Shown: positions 24,606 through 32,698 of the stretch, one piece after another | How the letters are laid out: each line of letters begins with the position of its first letter | Position numbering within the stretch: position 1 is the stretch's first letter | Source of the DNA: CAHJXG01 sp965277495 | GTDB lineage: Bacteria; Pseudomonadota; Alphaproteobacteria; Acetobacterales; Acetobacteraceae | NCBI GenBank assembly: GCA_965277495.1 | Contig: OZ255824.1 | Coordinates: forward strand, 2,542,001-2,606,000 | Direction: 5' to 3' | DNA: 64,000 nt | Program-made: the position numbers and the translations under genes | Notes under the pieces: model-generated | Databases searched by the model: none | Seen by the model: only the letters and a program-made list of their open reading frames with translations | What the model was told of the DNA's origin: nothing

Positions 24606-25255
24606 CTACGGCACATGGATTTCCCGCTCCGGATAGTCGGCGACGACCCGGTTCATAAAAAATCGAGGAACTCGACGCGGCGGCGTCTTTTGTAATGCTG
24701 CCCCGTCACCTTGCCGGCCGCGACCTCAAGGGCTGCAAACAGCGTGGTTGTGCCATGCCGTTTGTCGTCGTGCGACTGGCCGGTCATTGTCCGCCCAGTT
24801 GGCAGCTTGAGGTAGCCCTGGGCGCGCAGAAAGCGCCAAATATATTGCTCGTGAACATCGCAGAGCGCACGGGACAGCAATGGCGCGGTCCCAGCCAAAA
24901 ACGCAAAGCGTTTCGGCGAGTTCGCATACTCCGCAGGCGGCGGCTGGTCGAGCAGCGCCAGGATGCGTCGCTGCTCCGCCACGCGGTATCTGGCCTCGGC
25001 ACCTCTGTTGCCAGTTTCGTCAAAACCGGCCAGGCGGTCACGCGCATAGCGCACCCGCCACTTCGAGGCCGTGCCCGTCGTGCAACCGACGCCCCGCCCG
25101 ATCTCACGCGTCGACGTGCCGCCAGCCGCCAACAGCACAATTTGAGCCCGCGTCCGCATACGCGCCTCGAACTTGGTGGAACGGCTCAGCGCCTCAAGCA
25201 CCGCCCGTTCCTCGGTAGTCAGCGTGATCGCAGCCGCACAAGGGATCGTCTCCAT
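24606..25255 (-). pseudogene. IS630 family transposase, deleted and truncated
   Basis: The IS630-type transposase starts normally (ATG 25255; helix-turn-helix KFEARMRTRAQIVLLAAGG, then GCTTGTASKWRVRYARDRL). A 27-bp palindromic insertion (24892-24918) adds residues where the family has YANWTAPLL. A deletion then fuses WRFLRAQ to GYLKLPTGRTMTGQ, removing the stretch with the first catalytic Asp. Two extra T residues in a run near 24660 shift the frame after VEFLDF. MNRVVADYPEREIHV follows and ends at the IS256 border. It is not functional. Confidence 0.82.
24892..24918. repeat. Palindromic mini-insertion in IS630 transposase (27 bp, in frame)
   Basis: Coding-strand arms CGCCGAAACGC and GCGTTTTTGGCTG flank TTT. 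Removing 27 bp restores AAC-TGG-ACC (N-W-T), so the insert sits between CT and GG. The arms differ by two bases from the IS3 copy. Confidence 0.8.
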
Positions 25256-26040
25256 CCAGAGCTTGCATCACGACTCTCGGTCCAGTGATAGTGGGTACTA
25301 GGTTCATGATGGGCCGGGTTCCACCTCGAAAGAACGTAGGGCAACATTGGAAATCTAGGGCGACCGGCTTCTGCTTACTACTCCCAGCACATGCCAGCCG
25401 TCCAAAATTCATGACCTAATCCAGCCAGGTTCCACAATGGGACCGAAGGCGGCTTTGCGGTCCGCTGAAGTTACAGCGGCCATAACCTCAAACACCGCTT
25501 CATGCCTGGTTCACGAATAATTACTCAGGTTCTTTTTTCCTTATTAAACCTGTGCCAGGAGCTTGAAAGACGGACCCCCGTGGCCCTCGGCGGTGCATGA
25601 ATACCATCAGGTTCAGGTCACGTCGCACTTTTCCCCAGATGCAACATTGCCGTTGTTACGCATAATGCAGGTAAAATTACCTGATGTGCGCCTCAGGGCC
25701 CTCCTCATTTTGTTCTTTTAAATTTCGGAATATTTCTTGATATGTATTTGCTCGGGCAGGTTTGTATTCTTGAGACGGCGTTGCGTTACCATTCCTTGAA
25801 ATCGATAGATGCGGATGCCGCGGCGTAGATTCAAAGCGGTCGATCACCGCTGACGGCTATCTTATTGAAAAACAAATGGGAAAAAATGAGGGGATACTTG
25901 AGGATGTGCGCATATGCACCAATCGAAAGCCGTAAAGCCGGCCTGGCCAAGGGATCAGGGCAATCGCTTGAAAGCCTCGGGTATTCTGCCGCAGGCTGAA
26001 GCCTGATGCATAGGAGTCCTCTCGTTGAGCAGGTTTCCCG
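25256..26040. other. Gene-free, AT-richer stretch
   Basis: No gene is supported in 785 bp. From about 25490 to 25900 the DNA is clearly AT-richer than the rest of the window and lacks long reading frames. It contains a 7-bp-stem hairpin CAGGTAA-AA-TTACCTG (25668-25683) and CAGGTT...AACCTG around a T-rich loop (about 25527-25553). It may be foreign or the flank of a lost gene. Confidence 0.5.
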
Positions 26041-26169
26041 ATGGCTGGTTTATCGCCGCTCGAGCAGTTTGCCGCGTTGGAGGACCCGCGCCAGACCTGG
26101 AAGGCGCCATTTCCGTTGCCGGGAGTGCTGTTGCTGTTGCTGGTGCTGGTGCTGTGCGGCACGCTGGCC
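26041..26169 (+). pseudogene. ISAs1 family transposase, N-terminal fragment
   Basis: The first ~43 residues of an ISAs1-type transposase remain: SPLEQFAALEDPRQTWK followed by a leucine-rich stretch and LCGTLA. The leucine stretch contains a short repeat (CTGTTGCTGTTGCTGGTGCTGGTG in pieces) that has probably expanded. Homology then stops in the next fragment. Confidence 0.75.
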
Positions 26170-26204
26170 GCTCCGTTTTGGTCTCGGCATGGGCGAAGCT
26201 GGCC

Positions 26205-26405
26205 AAGGTTCCGCAGACGACACGCAGTTCAAGGCTTCCCTCGCCGGGTGGAGGGCGAAGCAGGAGCACGGCATCGGTTTCGAGCACCTGGACGCGTCCG
26301 GCATGGCCGCGATCCAGCCCGGCCTCGCCCCCCGCTTCTCCCACGGCGCCTTCACGCCCGGCTGGCATTCCATCGCCGATCCAAAGCTATACACCCTCGC
26401 CTCGG
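26205..26405 (+). pseudogene. D-amino-acid dehydrogenase (FAD) fragment
   Basis: An internal piece of a DadA-type FAD-dependent D-amino-acid dehydrogenase remains: IGFEHLDASGMAAIQPGLAP, FSHGAFTPGWHSIADPKLYT. Both ends are missing, so it is a relic. In hydroxyproline catabolic clusters such an enzyme oxidises cis-4-hydroxy-D-proline, which fits the next fragment. Confidence 0.7.
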
Positions 26406-26433
26406 CGCAACGGTTTTCCTACGAAACCCAACC

Positions 26434-26748
26434 ATGGCCAGCCACACCTCCTCCTGCATCGACGGCCATACCTGCGGCAATCCCGTCCGCCTGGTTTCGG
26501 GTGGCGGGCCGCACCTCCAGGGCGCGACCATGCTGGAAAGGCGCGCCCACTTCCTGCGCGAATTCGACTGGGTCCGCACCGGACTCATGTTCGAGCCGCA
26601 GAAGAACTTCCGCGACATCGCCGACGATACGGCGGGGGAACTGGTGGCATGGAGTCCGAGGCTTCGCGCCGCGCTGAACGCGAAGCATGAATTCATCCAT
26701 CCCGAGCACCCCGAGATCAGCGGCCTTTCCCAACTAGGGTTTGTTTAG
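26434..26748 (+). pseudogene. 4-hydroxyproline 2-epimerase / proline racemase fragment
   Basis: The N-terminus of a proline-racemase-family enzyme remains: DGHTCGNPVRLVSGGGP (normally DCHTCGEPVR), LQGATMLERRAHFLREFDWV, RTGLMFEP. The frame then jumps by deletion to a middle segment (LNAKHEFIHPEHPEISGLSQLGFV in parts) and ends at a TAG that is the first codon of the 54-bp palindrome. Both catalytic halves cannot be present. Confidence 0.75.
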
Positions 26749-26799
26749 TGGACCGATTTACCTAACGCTTGGGAATCAAGCGTTAGGATCGGACCACTA
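26746..26799. repeat. 54-bp palindromic repeat with TAG at both ends (copy C)
   Basis: TAGTGGACCGAT at the left mirrors ATCGG(A)CCACTA at the right, and an inner CCTAACGCTTG / CAAGCGTTAGG pair flanks GGAAT. TAG at the left end stops the epimerase relic; TAG on the other strand is the stop of proV. The same element occurs twice at 49601-49714. The TA ends would fit an IS630/Tc1-type MITE, and the long stem would also work as a bidirectional terminator. Confidence 0.75.
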
Positions 26800-27876
26800 G
26801 GCCGCGACCGGTGCAACCAACTGCACCGGCCGCACTCCGGGGCTGACCAGCGCGCCGGCGAGCTGGCGGAGGCTGACGCTGCCGATCGGCTCCCCCGTCG
26901 GCGCGACCACGGCCAGGTCGCCTTCCGGAGCATGCGCGACCGCGCGTAGCCCGTCCTCGATCGTGGCGCCGGAGGGGATCGCGACGCCCCGCGCCGTCCG
27001 GTCGCCCGGGCGGCACGGCGACATGACGGCGTCGACGCGGATCACGCGTCCCCGGTTCACCTCCTTGACGAAGTTCGCGATGTACTCGTCCGCCGGGTGC
27101 ATCACGATGTCCTGGCTCGTGCCCTGCTGGATGACCTCGCCATCGCGGAGGATCGCGATCTGGTCGCCCAGCCGGAGCGCCTCGTCCAGGTCGTGCGTGA
27201 TGAACACGACCGTCTTCTTGATCTCCTTCTGGAGATCGAGGAGCACCGTCTGCATGTCCATCCGGATCAGGGGATCGAGCGCCGAATAGGCCTCGTCCAT
27301 GAGCAGGATGGAGGCGTTGTTGGTCAGGGCGCGGGCCAGGCCGACGCGCTGCTGCATGCCGCCCGAAAGCTGGTTCGGGTAGCGGTCCTGGAAGCCGCCC
27401 AGGCCCACCCGCTCGATCCAGCGCATGGCGTCGTCGAGTTGCTGCTTGCGCGGCAGGCCCTGGATCTCCAGCCCGTAGACGGTGTTCTCGAGCACCGTGC
27501 GGTGCGGCAGCAGCGCGAACTTCTGGAACACCATCGCGGTCTGGTGCCGGCGGAACTGCTGCAGGTCCGCCTTGTTCATTTTCACTACATCGACGCCGTC
27601 GACCAGCACCTCGCCGGCCGTCGGATCGATCAGGCGGTTGATGTGGCGGATCAGTGTCGACTTGCCCGAGCCCGACAGGCCCATGATGACCTGGATGCAC
27701 CCGCCGGGCATGCTGATGTTGATGTCCCGCAGCCCGAGCACGTGCGCGTGCCCGCGCATCAGCTCGGCCTTTGACAGGCCGCCCTGGACCGCCCGGAGGT
27801 GGTTGGCGGCATACCGGCCGAAGATCTTATACAGATGCTTGATCTCGATGCCGTGCCCTTTAGCTGGATCAGCCAT
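26797..27876 (-). CDS. proV: Glycine betaine/proline-type ABC transporter ATP-binding protein
   Basis: This is the ATPase of a quaternary-amine (ProU/OpuA-type) importer. It has a long N-terminal extension before the P-loop GLSGSGKST, signature NQLSGGMQQRVGLARAL, Walker B ILLMDEAYSALD (the family's Ala replaces the usual Pro) and a C-terminal CBS-like regulatory region. The length of 359 residues fits. The start overlaps the permease stop by eight bases. Its stop codon TAG is supplied by the palindromic repeat at 26746-26799, and the C-terminus may have been altered by that insertion. Confidence 0.9.
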   Translation of the reverse strand: MADPAKGHGIEIKHLYKIFGRYAANHLRAVQGGLSKAELMRGHAHVLGLRDINISMPGGCIQVIMGLSGSGKSTLIRHINRLIDPTAGEVLVDGVDVVKMNKADLQQFRRHQTAMVFQKFALLPHRTVLENTVYGLEIQGLPRKQQLDDAMRWIERVGLGGFQDRYPNQLSGGMQQRVGLARALTNNASILLMDEAYSALDPLIRMDMQTVLLDLQKEIKKTVVFITHDLDEALRLGDQIAILRDGEVIQQGTSQDIVMHPADEYIANFVKEVNRGRVIRVDAVMSPCRPGDRTARGVAIPSGATIEDGLRAVAHAPEGDLAVVAPTGEPIGSVSLRQLAGALVSPGVRPVQLVAPVAA

Positions 27877-28756
27877 GGACGACCTCCCTGTGCTTCTGCA
27901 GGCGGCGGCCGAACGCCTGGCTGACGCGGTCGAAGACGATGGCGATGCCCACGATCGCGAGCCCGTTGAAGACGCCCAGCGTGAAGTACTGGTTGGCGAT
28001 GGCCTTCAGCACCGGCTGGCCGAGGCCTTGCACCCCGATCATGGACGCGATCACCACCATCGACAGGGCCGCCATGATCGTCTGGTTCACCCCGGCCATG
28101 ATGGTCGGGATCGCAAGCGGAAGCTGCACGTTGCGCAGCTTCTGCATGTTGGACGAGCCGAAGGCGTCCGCCGCCTCGAGCACGTCCGGGTCGACGAGCT
28201 TGATCCCCAGGCTCGTCAGGCGGATGATGGGAGGGATGGCGTAGATCACCACGGCGATGAGGCCGGGCACCTTGCCGATCCCCAGCAGCATGACCACAGG
28301 GATGAGGTAGACGAAGCTCGGCATCGTCTGCATCACGTCGAGGACCGGCCGGACGACGCTTTCGACGTGGCGCGACCGGGCCATGGCAATTCCGATCGGG
28401 ATGCCGATCACGATGGCGAGGATCGTGCAGACGACGATCATGGAGATCGTCCGCATCGTGTCCTCCCACATGCCGAAGTAGCCGATCAGCAGCAGGGTGA
28501 CCACGCTTCCAAGGACGATCTGCGGGCTACGGCTGGCGAGCCACGCGATCGCGGCGGCCACGACGATGACGACGGGCCACGGCGTGCCCATCATGATCTT
28601 CTCCGCCTGGATCAGGAAGTATTGCAGCGGATCGAAGAAGGATCCGATGCCGTCGCCGTAGGCTCGCGTGAAGCCCCTGAACCATTCGTCGATGGCCTTC
28701 TTGAGGGCGGTCAGCGACGCGTCGTCCATGCGGGGGAACGTCGTCAGCCAGTTCAT
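27869..28756 (-). CDS. proW: Glycine betaine/proline-type ABC transporter permease
   Basis: This inner-membrane permease of the ProW type has 295 residues and about six helices. Signatures are GIPIGIAMARS, VLDVMQTMPSFVYLIPVVMLLGIGKVPG and the EAADAFGSSNMQKLRNVQLPLA loop that contacts the ATPase. It lies 88 bases after the binding-protein gene, with a hairpin in between, and overlaps proV. Confidence 0.9.
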   Translation of the reverse strand: MNWLTTFPRMDDASLTALKKAIDEWFRGFTRAYGDGIGSFFDPLQYFLIQAEKIMMGTPWPVVIVVAAAIAWLASRSPQIVLGSVVTLLLIGYFGMWEDTMRTISMIVVCTILAIVIGIPIGIAMARSRHVESVVRPVLDVMQTMPSFVYLIPVVMLLGIGKVPGLIAVVIYAIPPIIRLTSLGIKLVDPDVLEAADAFGSSNMQKLRNVQLPLAIPTIMAGVNQTIMAALSMVVIASMIGVQGLGQPVLKAIANQYFTLGVFNGLAIVGIAIVFDRVSQAFGRRLQKHREVVHG

Positions 28757-28805
28757 GTCCGTCCTTTCCGGGTTGCGGGGCTAAGCATCTGCCTTCCCGC
28801 CGATG

Positions 28806-28836
28806 AAAAAGGGCCGGGGCGGCATGCGCGCCCCGG
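28806..28836 (-). terminator. Hairpin with T-run between proX and proW
   Basis: CCGGGGC (28814-28820) pairs with GCCCCGG (28830-28836); on the minus strand CCCTTTTTC follows. It lies just past the proX stop and before proW, a place where partial termination can raise the amount of binding protein over permease. Confidence 0.6.
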
Positions 28837-28844
28837 CGCGTCCG

Positions 28845-29846
28845 TCAAAGCGCCGCCTTCACTTTCTGCGCCACCGCGGGGGAAACCCACTTGGCCCAGA
28901 TCGCCTCGTTCTCCTTCAGGAAGTGCTTGGCCCCGTCCTCGCCGGTCGCCTGGTTGTCCGTCATCCAGGCCATGAGCTTCTGGACGGTATCGGTCGACCA
29001 GGCGCGGGTGTTGAGGTAGCCGACGACCTCCGAACCGGCCCGGTCCGCGAACTTCTTGCTCATCAGCGTGTAGACGTGGTCGACCGGCCAAGCATTGGGC
29101 TTGGGATCGGGGCAGTCGGCCACCGTGTCGCAGCGCTTCCACTCGGCCATGTTCTCGGGCACGCCGGCCTCGAGCTTCACCATCTTGTATTTGCCGAGCA
29201 GCGACGTCGGCGACCAGTAATAGCCGGCCCAGCCCCGCTTGCGCTCGTAAGCCTTGGCGATGGAGCCGTCGAGCCCGGCGGCCGAGCCGGTGTCGACGAG
29301 GGTGAAGTTGTGCTTGTCGCCGTCGAACGCCTTATAGAGCTGGCTCGTGACCACCGTGCCGCCCCAGCCCTGCGGACCGTTCATGACGGCGCCCTTGCTC
29401 GGATCCTCAGGCGCCGGAAAGAGTTCGGGATGCTTCAGCATATCCCCGATCGTCTTGATGTCCGGATGGGCGTCGGCGACGTATTGCGGGATCCACCAGC
29501 CCTGGACGCCGCCGTCGGTCAGGGCGGTGGCGCCCTTGACGATCTTGCCCTCGCTGAGGCCGCGGTTGGCGACCTCGGGCAGCAGGTCGACCCAGCCCTC
29601 TGGGGCGACATCAGGCTGGCCTTTTTCAACCATGGACGTGATGGTCGGCACCGTGTCGCCGGTGGTGATATCGGCGCTGCAGCCGAAACCCTTGTTCATG
29701 ATGAACTTGTCGACGTTCGCCAGCACCTCGGCGGACTGCCAGTTCATGCTGGCGATGGTGACGTCGCCGCATCCCGCGGCAGAGGCCGCTTCTGCCCAAC
29801 CGAAAAAGCCAACTGCGGCGCAGGCCGTCAACAGCAACGATCTCAT
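28845..29846 (-). CDS. proX: Glycine betaine/proline-type ABC transporter substrate-binding protein
   Basis: This periplasmic binding protein of the ProX/OpuAC family has a signal peptide (RSLLLTACAAVGFFGWAEAASA) with cleavage before GCGDVTIASMNWQS. Aromatic residues of the choline/betaine type box are plentiful (GWVDLLPE, GWWIPQYVAD, GWAGYYWSP). ATG at 29846 has GGGGAGGAA six bases upstream; the longer frame to 29954 would bury the signal. The nearby DMSP-lyase-like gene suggests betaine or DMSP as ligand (inference). Confidence 0.88.
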   Translation of the reverse strand: MRSLLLTACAAVGFFGWAEAASAAGCGDVTIASMNWQSAEVLANVDKFIMNKGFGCSADITTGDTVPTITSMVEKGQPDVAPEGWVDLLPEVANRGLSEGKIVKGATALTDGGVQGWWIPQYVADAHPDIKTIGDMLKHPELFPAPEDPSKGAVMNGPQGWGGTVVTSQLYKAFDGDKHNFTLVDTGSAAGLDGSIAKAYERKRGWAGYYWSPTSLLGKYKMVKLEAGVPENMAEWKRCDTVADCPDPKPNAWPVDHVYTLMSKKFADRAGSEVVGYLNTRAWSTDTVQKLMAWMTDNQATGEDGAKHFLKENEAIWAKWVSPAVAQKVKAAL

Positions 29847-30002
29847 GGTATTCCTCCCCAAATGCGGTGTTTTCAAGCCTGCGCCAACTGGACCGCGAAT
29901 AGTTGGCTGGAGATTATCGGCGCCAAGCGGACGGTCTTGCAAGTCCGGTGCCATGCCGCCGGCCCTGGCCTTCGATGATGCCGCTGGAGAGACCCGCGGC
30001 CA

Positions 30003-30608
30003 TCAGGGGGCGTCGCTGGGGCGCAGGCACCACACTGCGAACAACGGCGCGGGGCCTGAGCGCATCGCGTGGACGATACCGGGCTTGTTGAAGAACGTGC
30101 CCCCGACGCCTGGTTCGAACCAGCCGCCATACGCCTGGCGGAACTCGCCCGGGGACAGCGCGAGGTAAGCCTCCTCCGGGGCATGCTGATGGTCGGGATA
30201 GCGCACGTGCGGCGCCAGCAGGCTTACGCCCACCCAAGCGTCGTCCCGGTTCTCGATGCCGCCGGGTCCGGCCACCATGGCGTTGGCGTGCCCGTCCATG
30301 AAGTTGGCGCTGGCGGACGGTCCGCCGTCCCTCCGGCTCCAGGCCAAGGACGGCTCCAATGTTTTGAATGCCGTGGCGATGCCTGCAAGCGCAGGCGCGG
30401 CGGAACCGGCGGTCCGCAGCGCTTGGGGCAAGCTGGAGCAGGCCGGCAACCGATCGCCTCCCTCCCGTGCGGGTCCCACGGCGCCGTCGAGCGAGGCAAA
30501 GGCCTGCCGGACGCAGCGTTCCGTGTCCCGGTCCATCCGCGACGCCTCGAAACCGGCGCGAACGCTGTCAAGGAAGGCTTGCAGCTCAGGCTTTCGAGTG
30601 GCCACCAA
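30003..30608 (-). CDS. Cupin, dimethylsulfoniopropionate (DMSP) lyase DddQ/DddL-like
   Basis: This single-domain cupin of 201 residues is related to DMSP lyases, which split DMSP into dimethyl sulfide and acrylate. The metal-binding set is visible: two His in YPDHQHAPEEAYLALSPGE, a Glu and Tyr in the same segment, and His in GIVHAMRSGPAPLF. VWCL at the end is also conserved. It lies behind the proXWV genes on the same strand, which suggests that the transporter brings in its substrate. Activity on other compounds is possible, because many DddQ/L-like cupins are untested. Confidence 0.65.
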   Translation of the reverse strand: MVATRKPELQAFLDSVRAGFEASRMDRDTERCVRQAFASLDGAVGPAREGGDRLPACSSLPQALRTAGSAAPALAGIATAFKTLEPSLAWSRRDGGPSASANFMDGHANAMVAGPGGIENRDDAWVGVSLLAPHVRYPDHQHAPEEAYLALSPGEFRQAYGGWFEPGVGGTFFNKPGIVHAMRSGPAPLFAVWCLRPSDAP

Positions 30609-30635
30609 ACCAATCCCTTCTTTGCCGGTCGATGC

Positions 30636-31112
30636 TTACAGGGCCTTCACGAGGCGAAGCGCGTCGTAGATGTCGGCATGCGTGTTGCGGGCGGCCACGG
30701 CATCGCCGATCCGGAATAGCTGAAACGCGTCATCGGGATTGGCCGCCCGCATCTGCGTCCGTCCGGCAACCAACTCGTCGTGGTCCACGGCGCCCCGATT
30801 CCGCGAAAGCGGCTTCAATTCGAAATACAGCTCGTCGAGCGGGGTCGTTCCGTGGTTGGCTACGATCTGGTCGGACGTCCGCTCCTTGCTCACGCCGCCG
30901 TAGTCGCTGCCGACACGGGCCAGGAGCTGATTTCCCGAACGCTCCGCCGCTTCGAGGCGAAACGTGACGGTGAAGGTGGCGTCCTTTTTCTGCAGCGAGC
31001 GCATGTAGGGAACGAGGTCCATGGCCATCGCCTCCGGGGCGAAGGACCGGTCCGGCGTCATGATTTCGACCGTGGCGCCGCGGTCAAGCGGATCCTCGAC
31101 AACCACTCGGCG
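30636..31112 (-). pseudogene. NADH:flavin oxidoreductase / betaine-demethylase (DgcA-like) C-terminal stump
   Basis: Only the last ~158 residues remain of an old-yellow-enzyme/trimethylamine-dehydrogenase-type protein (about 680 residues): VEIMTPDRSFAPEAMAMDL, VANHGTTPLDELYFELKPLS and FRIGDAVAARNTHADIYDAL. These match the C-terminal NAD(P)-binding region of DgcA/N-methylproline demethylase-type enzymes used in betaine breakdown. The open frame extends to 31190, but upstream of about 31112 homology ends; the catalytic barrel is gone. Confidence 0.7.
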
Positions 31113-31483
31113 CATATTTCCACGAGAACCAAGGCATGGGTCGAAGGTCCGCAAGAGGGCCGCTTTGGACACCAACCGCGAGCCAGTCATCCATCGCTGG
31201 ACCTAAGAAGTCACCGGGGCCGCATGATAGCGGTCGATCCATGTAAACGTGAGGACCTGTCGTGGCAGGGCCGGAAATGCGCAGGAACAAACCGACTTGG
31301 CTTTGACGAGGCCACCCGTCGCTGTCCACCCTGTGGACAATAACGGCATTGCCATTGTGGATGCTTGATGCCTGGCCGACGATTGGTGTCATAGATCTGC
31401 CCCGGAGCATCCGGTTGGGCGACAAATCGTGACACTCTGACGGCTAAGAAAAAGATAAGCAATAAAGGCTGGGGAGAGGCGGA

Positions 31484-32698
31484 ATGGTCATCAGCAGGCG
31501 TGCGGCTTTGGCGACCGGCCTGGGCGGCGCCATCGTTCTGGGTGCCGGGCGCCGTTCGGCGTCGGCGCAGCAGCGGCCCGTGCGGATCGGGGTGCTGGGC
31601 GACCAAAGCAACATCACGGCCGATGCCGGGGGGCCGGGATCGATCCTGGCGGTCCGGATGGCGGTGGCCGATTTCGGCGGCAGCGTCCTGGGGCGCCCAA
31701 TCGAGGTCATCTCCGGCGACATGCTGCTGAAGCCGGACGTCGCGGCCCAGATCGCGGCCAAGTGGTATGACGTCGATGGGGTCGACGTCATCGCGGACCT
31801 GCCGCTGACCTCGGCGGCCCTCGCCGTCTTGCAAGTCGCGCGGGCGCGGAACAAGGCGACGATCATCTCGTCCGCGGCAGCCGCCGATTTCACCGGCCCC
31901 GCCTGCGCCGCGACCAACGTCCATTGGATGGACGATACCTACGCCCTGGCCAATGCCACCGGACGCGCCGTGGTCTCCGCCGGGGGGAAGACCTGGTTCT
32001 TCCTGACCGCCGACTACGCGTTCGGCGCCGCAATGCAGAGGGATGCCACTGCGGCCGTGATGGCTGCTGGCGGCCGCGTCGTCGGATCGGCCCGGCATCC
32101 CATGGGATCGACCGACTTCTCCGGCTTCCTGCTGCAGGCCAGCGCGTCCGGTGCGGAGGTCGTCGGCCTGGCCAGCGTCGGAGGCGACACCATCACGGCG
32201 ATCAAGCAGGCGGCGGAGTTCGGCCTGGCGCGCACGGGCGTACGTCTGGCCGGCCTGCTGGTGTTCATCACCGATATCCACGCGATCGGCCTGGCAAGCG
32301 CGCAAGGACTGTATGTCAGCAGCGGGTTCTACTGGGATCAGAACGATGCTGCCCGCCGGTTCTCCCAACGGTTCTTCGCGGAACGTAAGGTGATGCCCAC
32401 CAAGGCGCAGGCCGGCGCCTACAGCTCCACGCTTCATTGGTTGCGCGCGGTGCAGGCGACGGGCGGGACCGACGCCATTGCCGTCAACGCGCAGATGCGG
32501 TCCACGCCCGGCGACTTCTTCGGCAAGCCGGTCCGCATCCGGCCCGATGGCCGCGCCCTCTATGACATGACGCTCTATCAGGTGAAGGCGCCCGCCGAGA
32601 GCCTCCGGCCCTGGGATTACTACAAGGCCATTCAAACCATCCCAGCCAACCAGGCGTTCCGTCCGGTCTCCGAGGGCGGTTGCCCGCTGCCGCCATGA
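31484..32698 (+). CDS. ABC transporter substrate-binding protein, Leu/Ile/Val-type (orphan 1)
   Basis: This type-1 periplasmic binding protein (Peripla_BP_6) of 404 residues has a twin-arginine-type signal (SRRAALATGLGGAIVLGAG) and GGGGAGAGGCGGA before the ATG. The mature start VRIGVLGDQSN is typical. No permease or ATPase gene lies nearby, so it is an orphan or serves a distant transporter. Its TGA overlaps the ATG of the P450 gene. It is a paralogue of the proteins at 33932 and 49724. Confidence 0.88.
   Translation: MVISRRAALATGLGGAIVLGAGRRSASAQQRPVRIGVLGDQSNITADAGGPGSILAVRMAVADFGGSVLGRPIEVISGDMLLKPDVAAQIAAKWYDVDGVDVIADLPLTSAALAVLQVARARNKATIISSAAAADFTGPACAATNVHWMDDTYALANATGRAVVSAGGKTWFFLTADYAFGAAMQRDATAAVMAAGGRVVGSARHPMGSTDFSGFLLQASASGAEVVGLASVGGDTITAIKQAAEFGLARTGVRLAGLLVFITDIHAIGLASAQGLYVSSGFYWDQNDAARRFSQRFFAERKVMPTKAQAGAYSSTLHWLRAVQATGGTDAIAVNAQMRSTPGDFFGKPVRIRPDGRALYDMTLYQVKAPAESLRPWDYYKAIQTIPANQAFRPVSEGGCPLPP

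Noticed and set aside
30110..30123. Perfect 14-bp palindrome CTGGTTCGAACCAG in the cupin gene
   Set aside because: It encodes the conserved GGWFEPG region of the family with no added residues, so it is coding coincidence.
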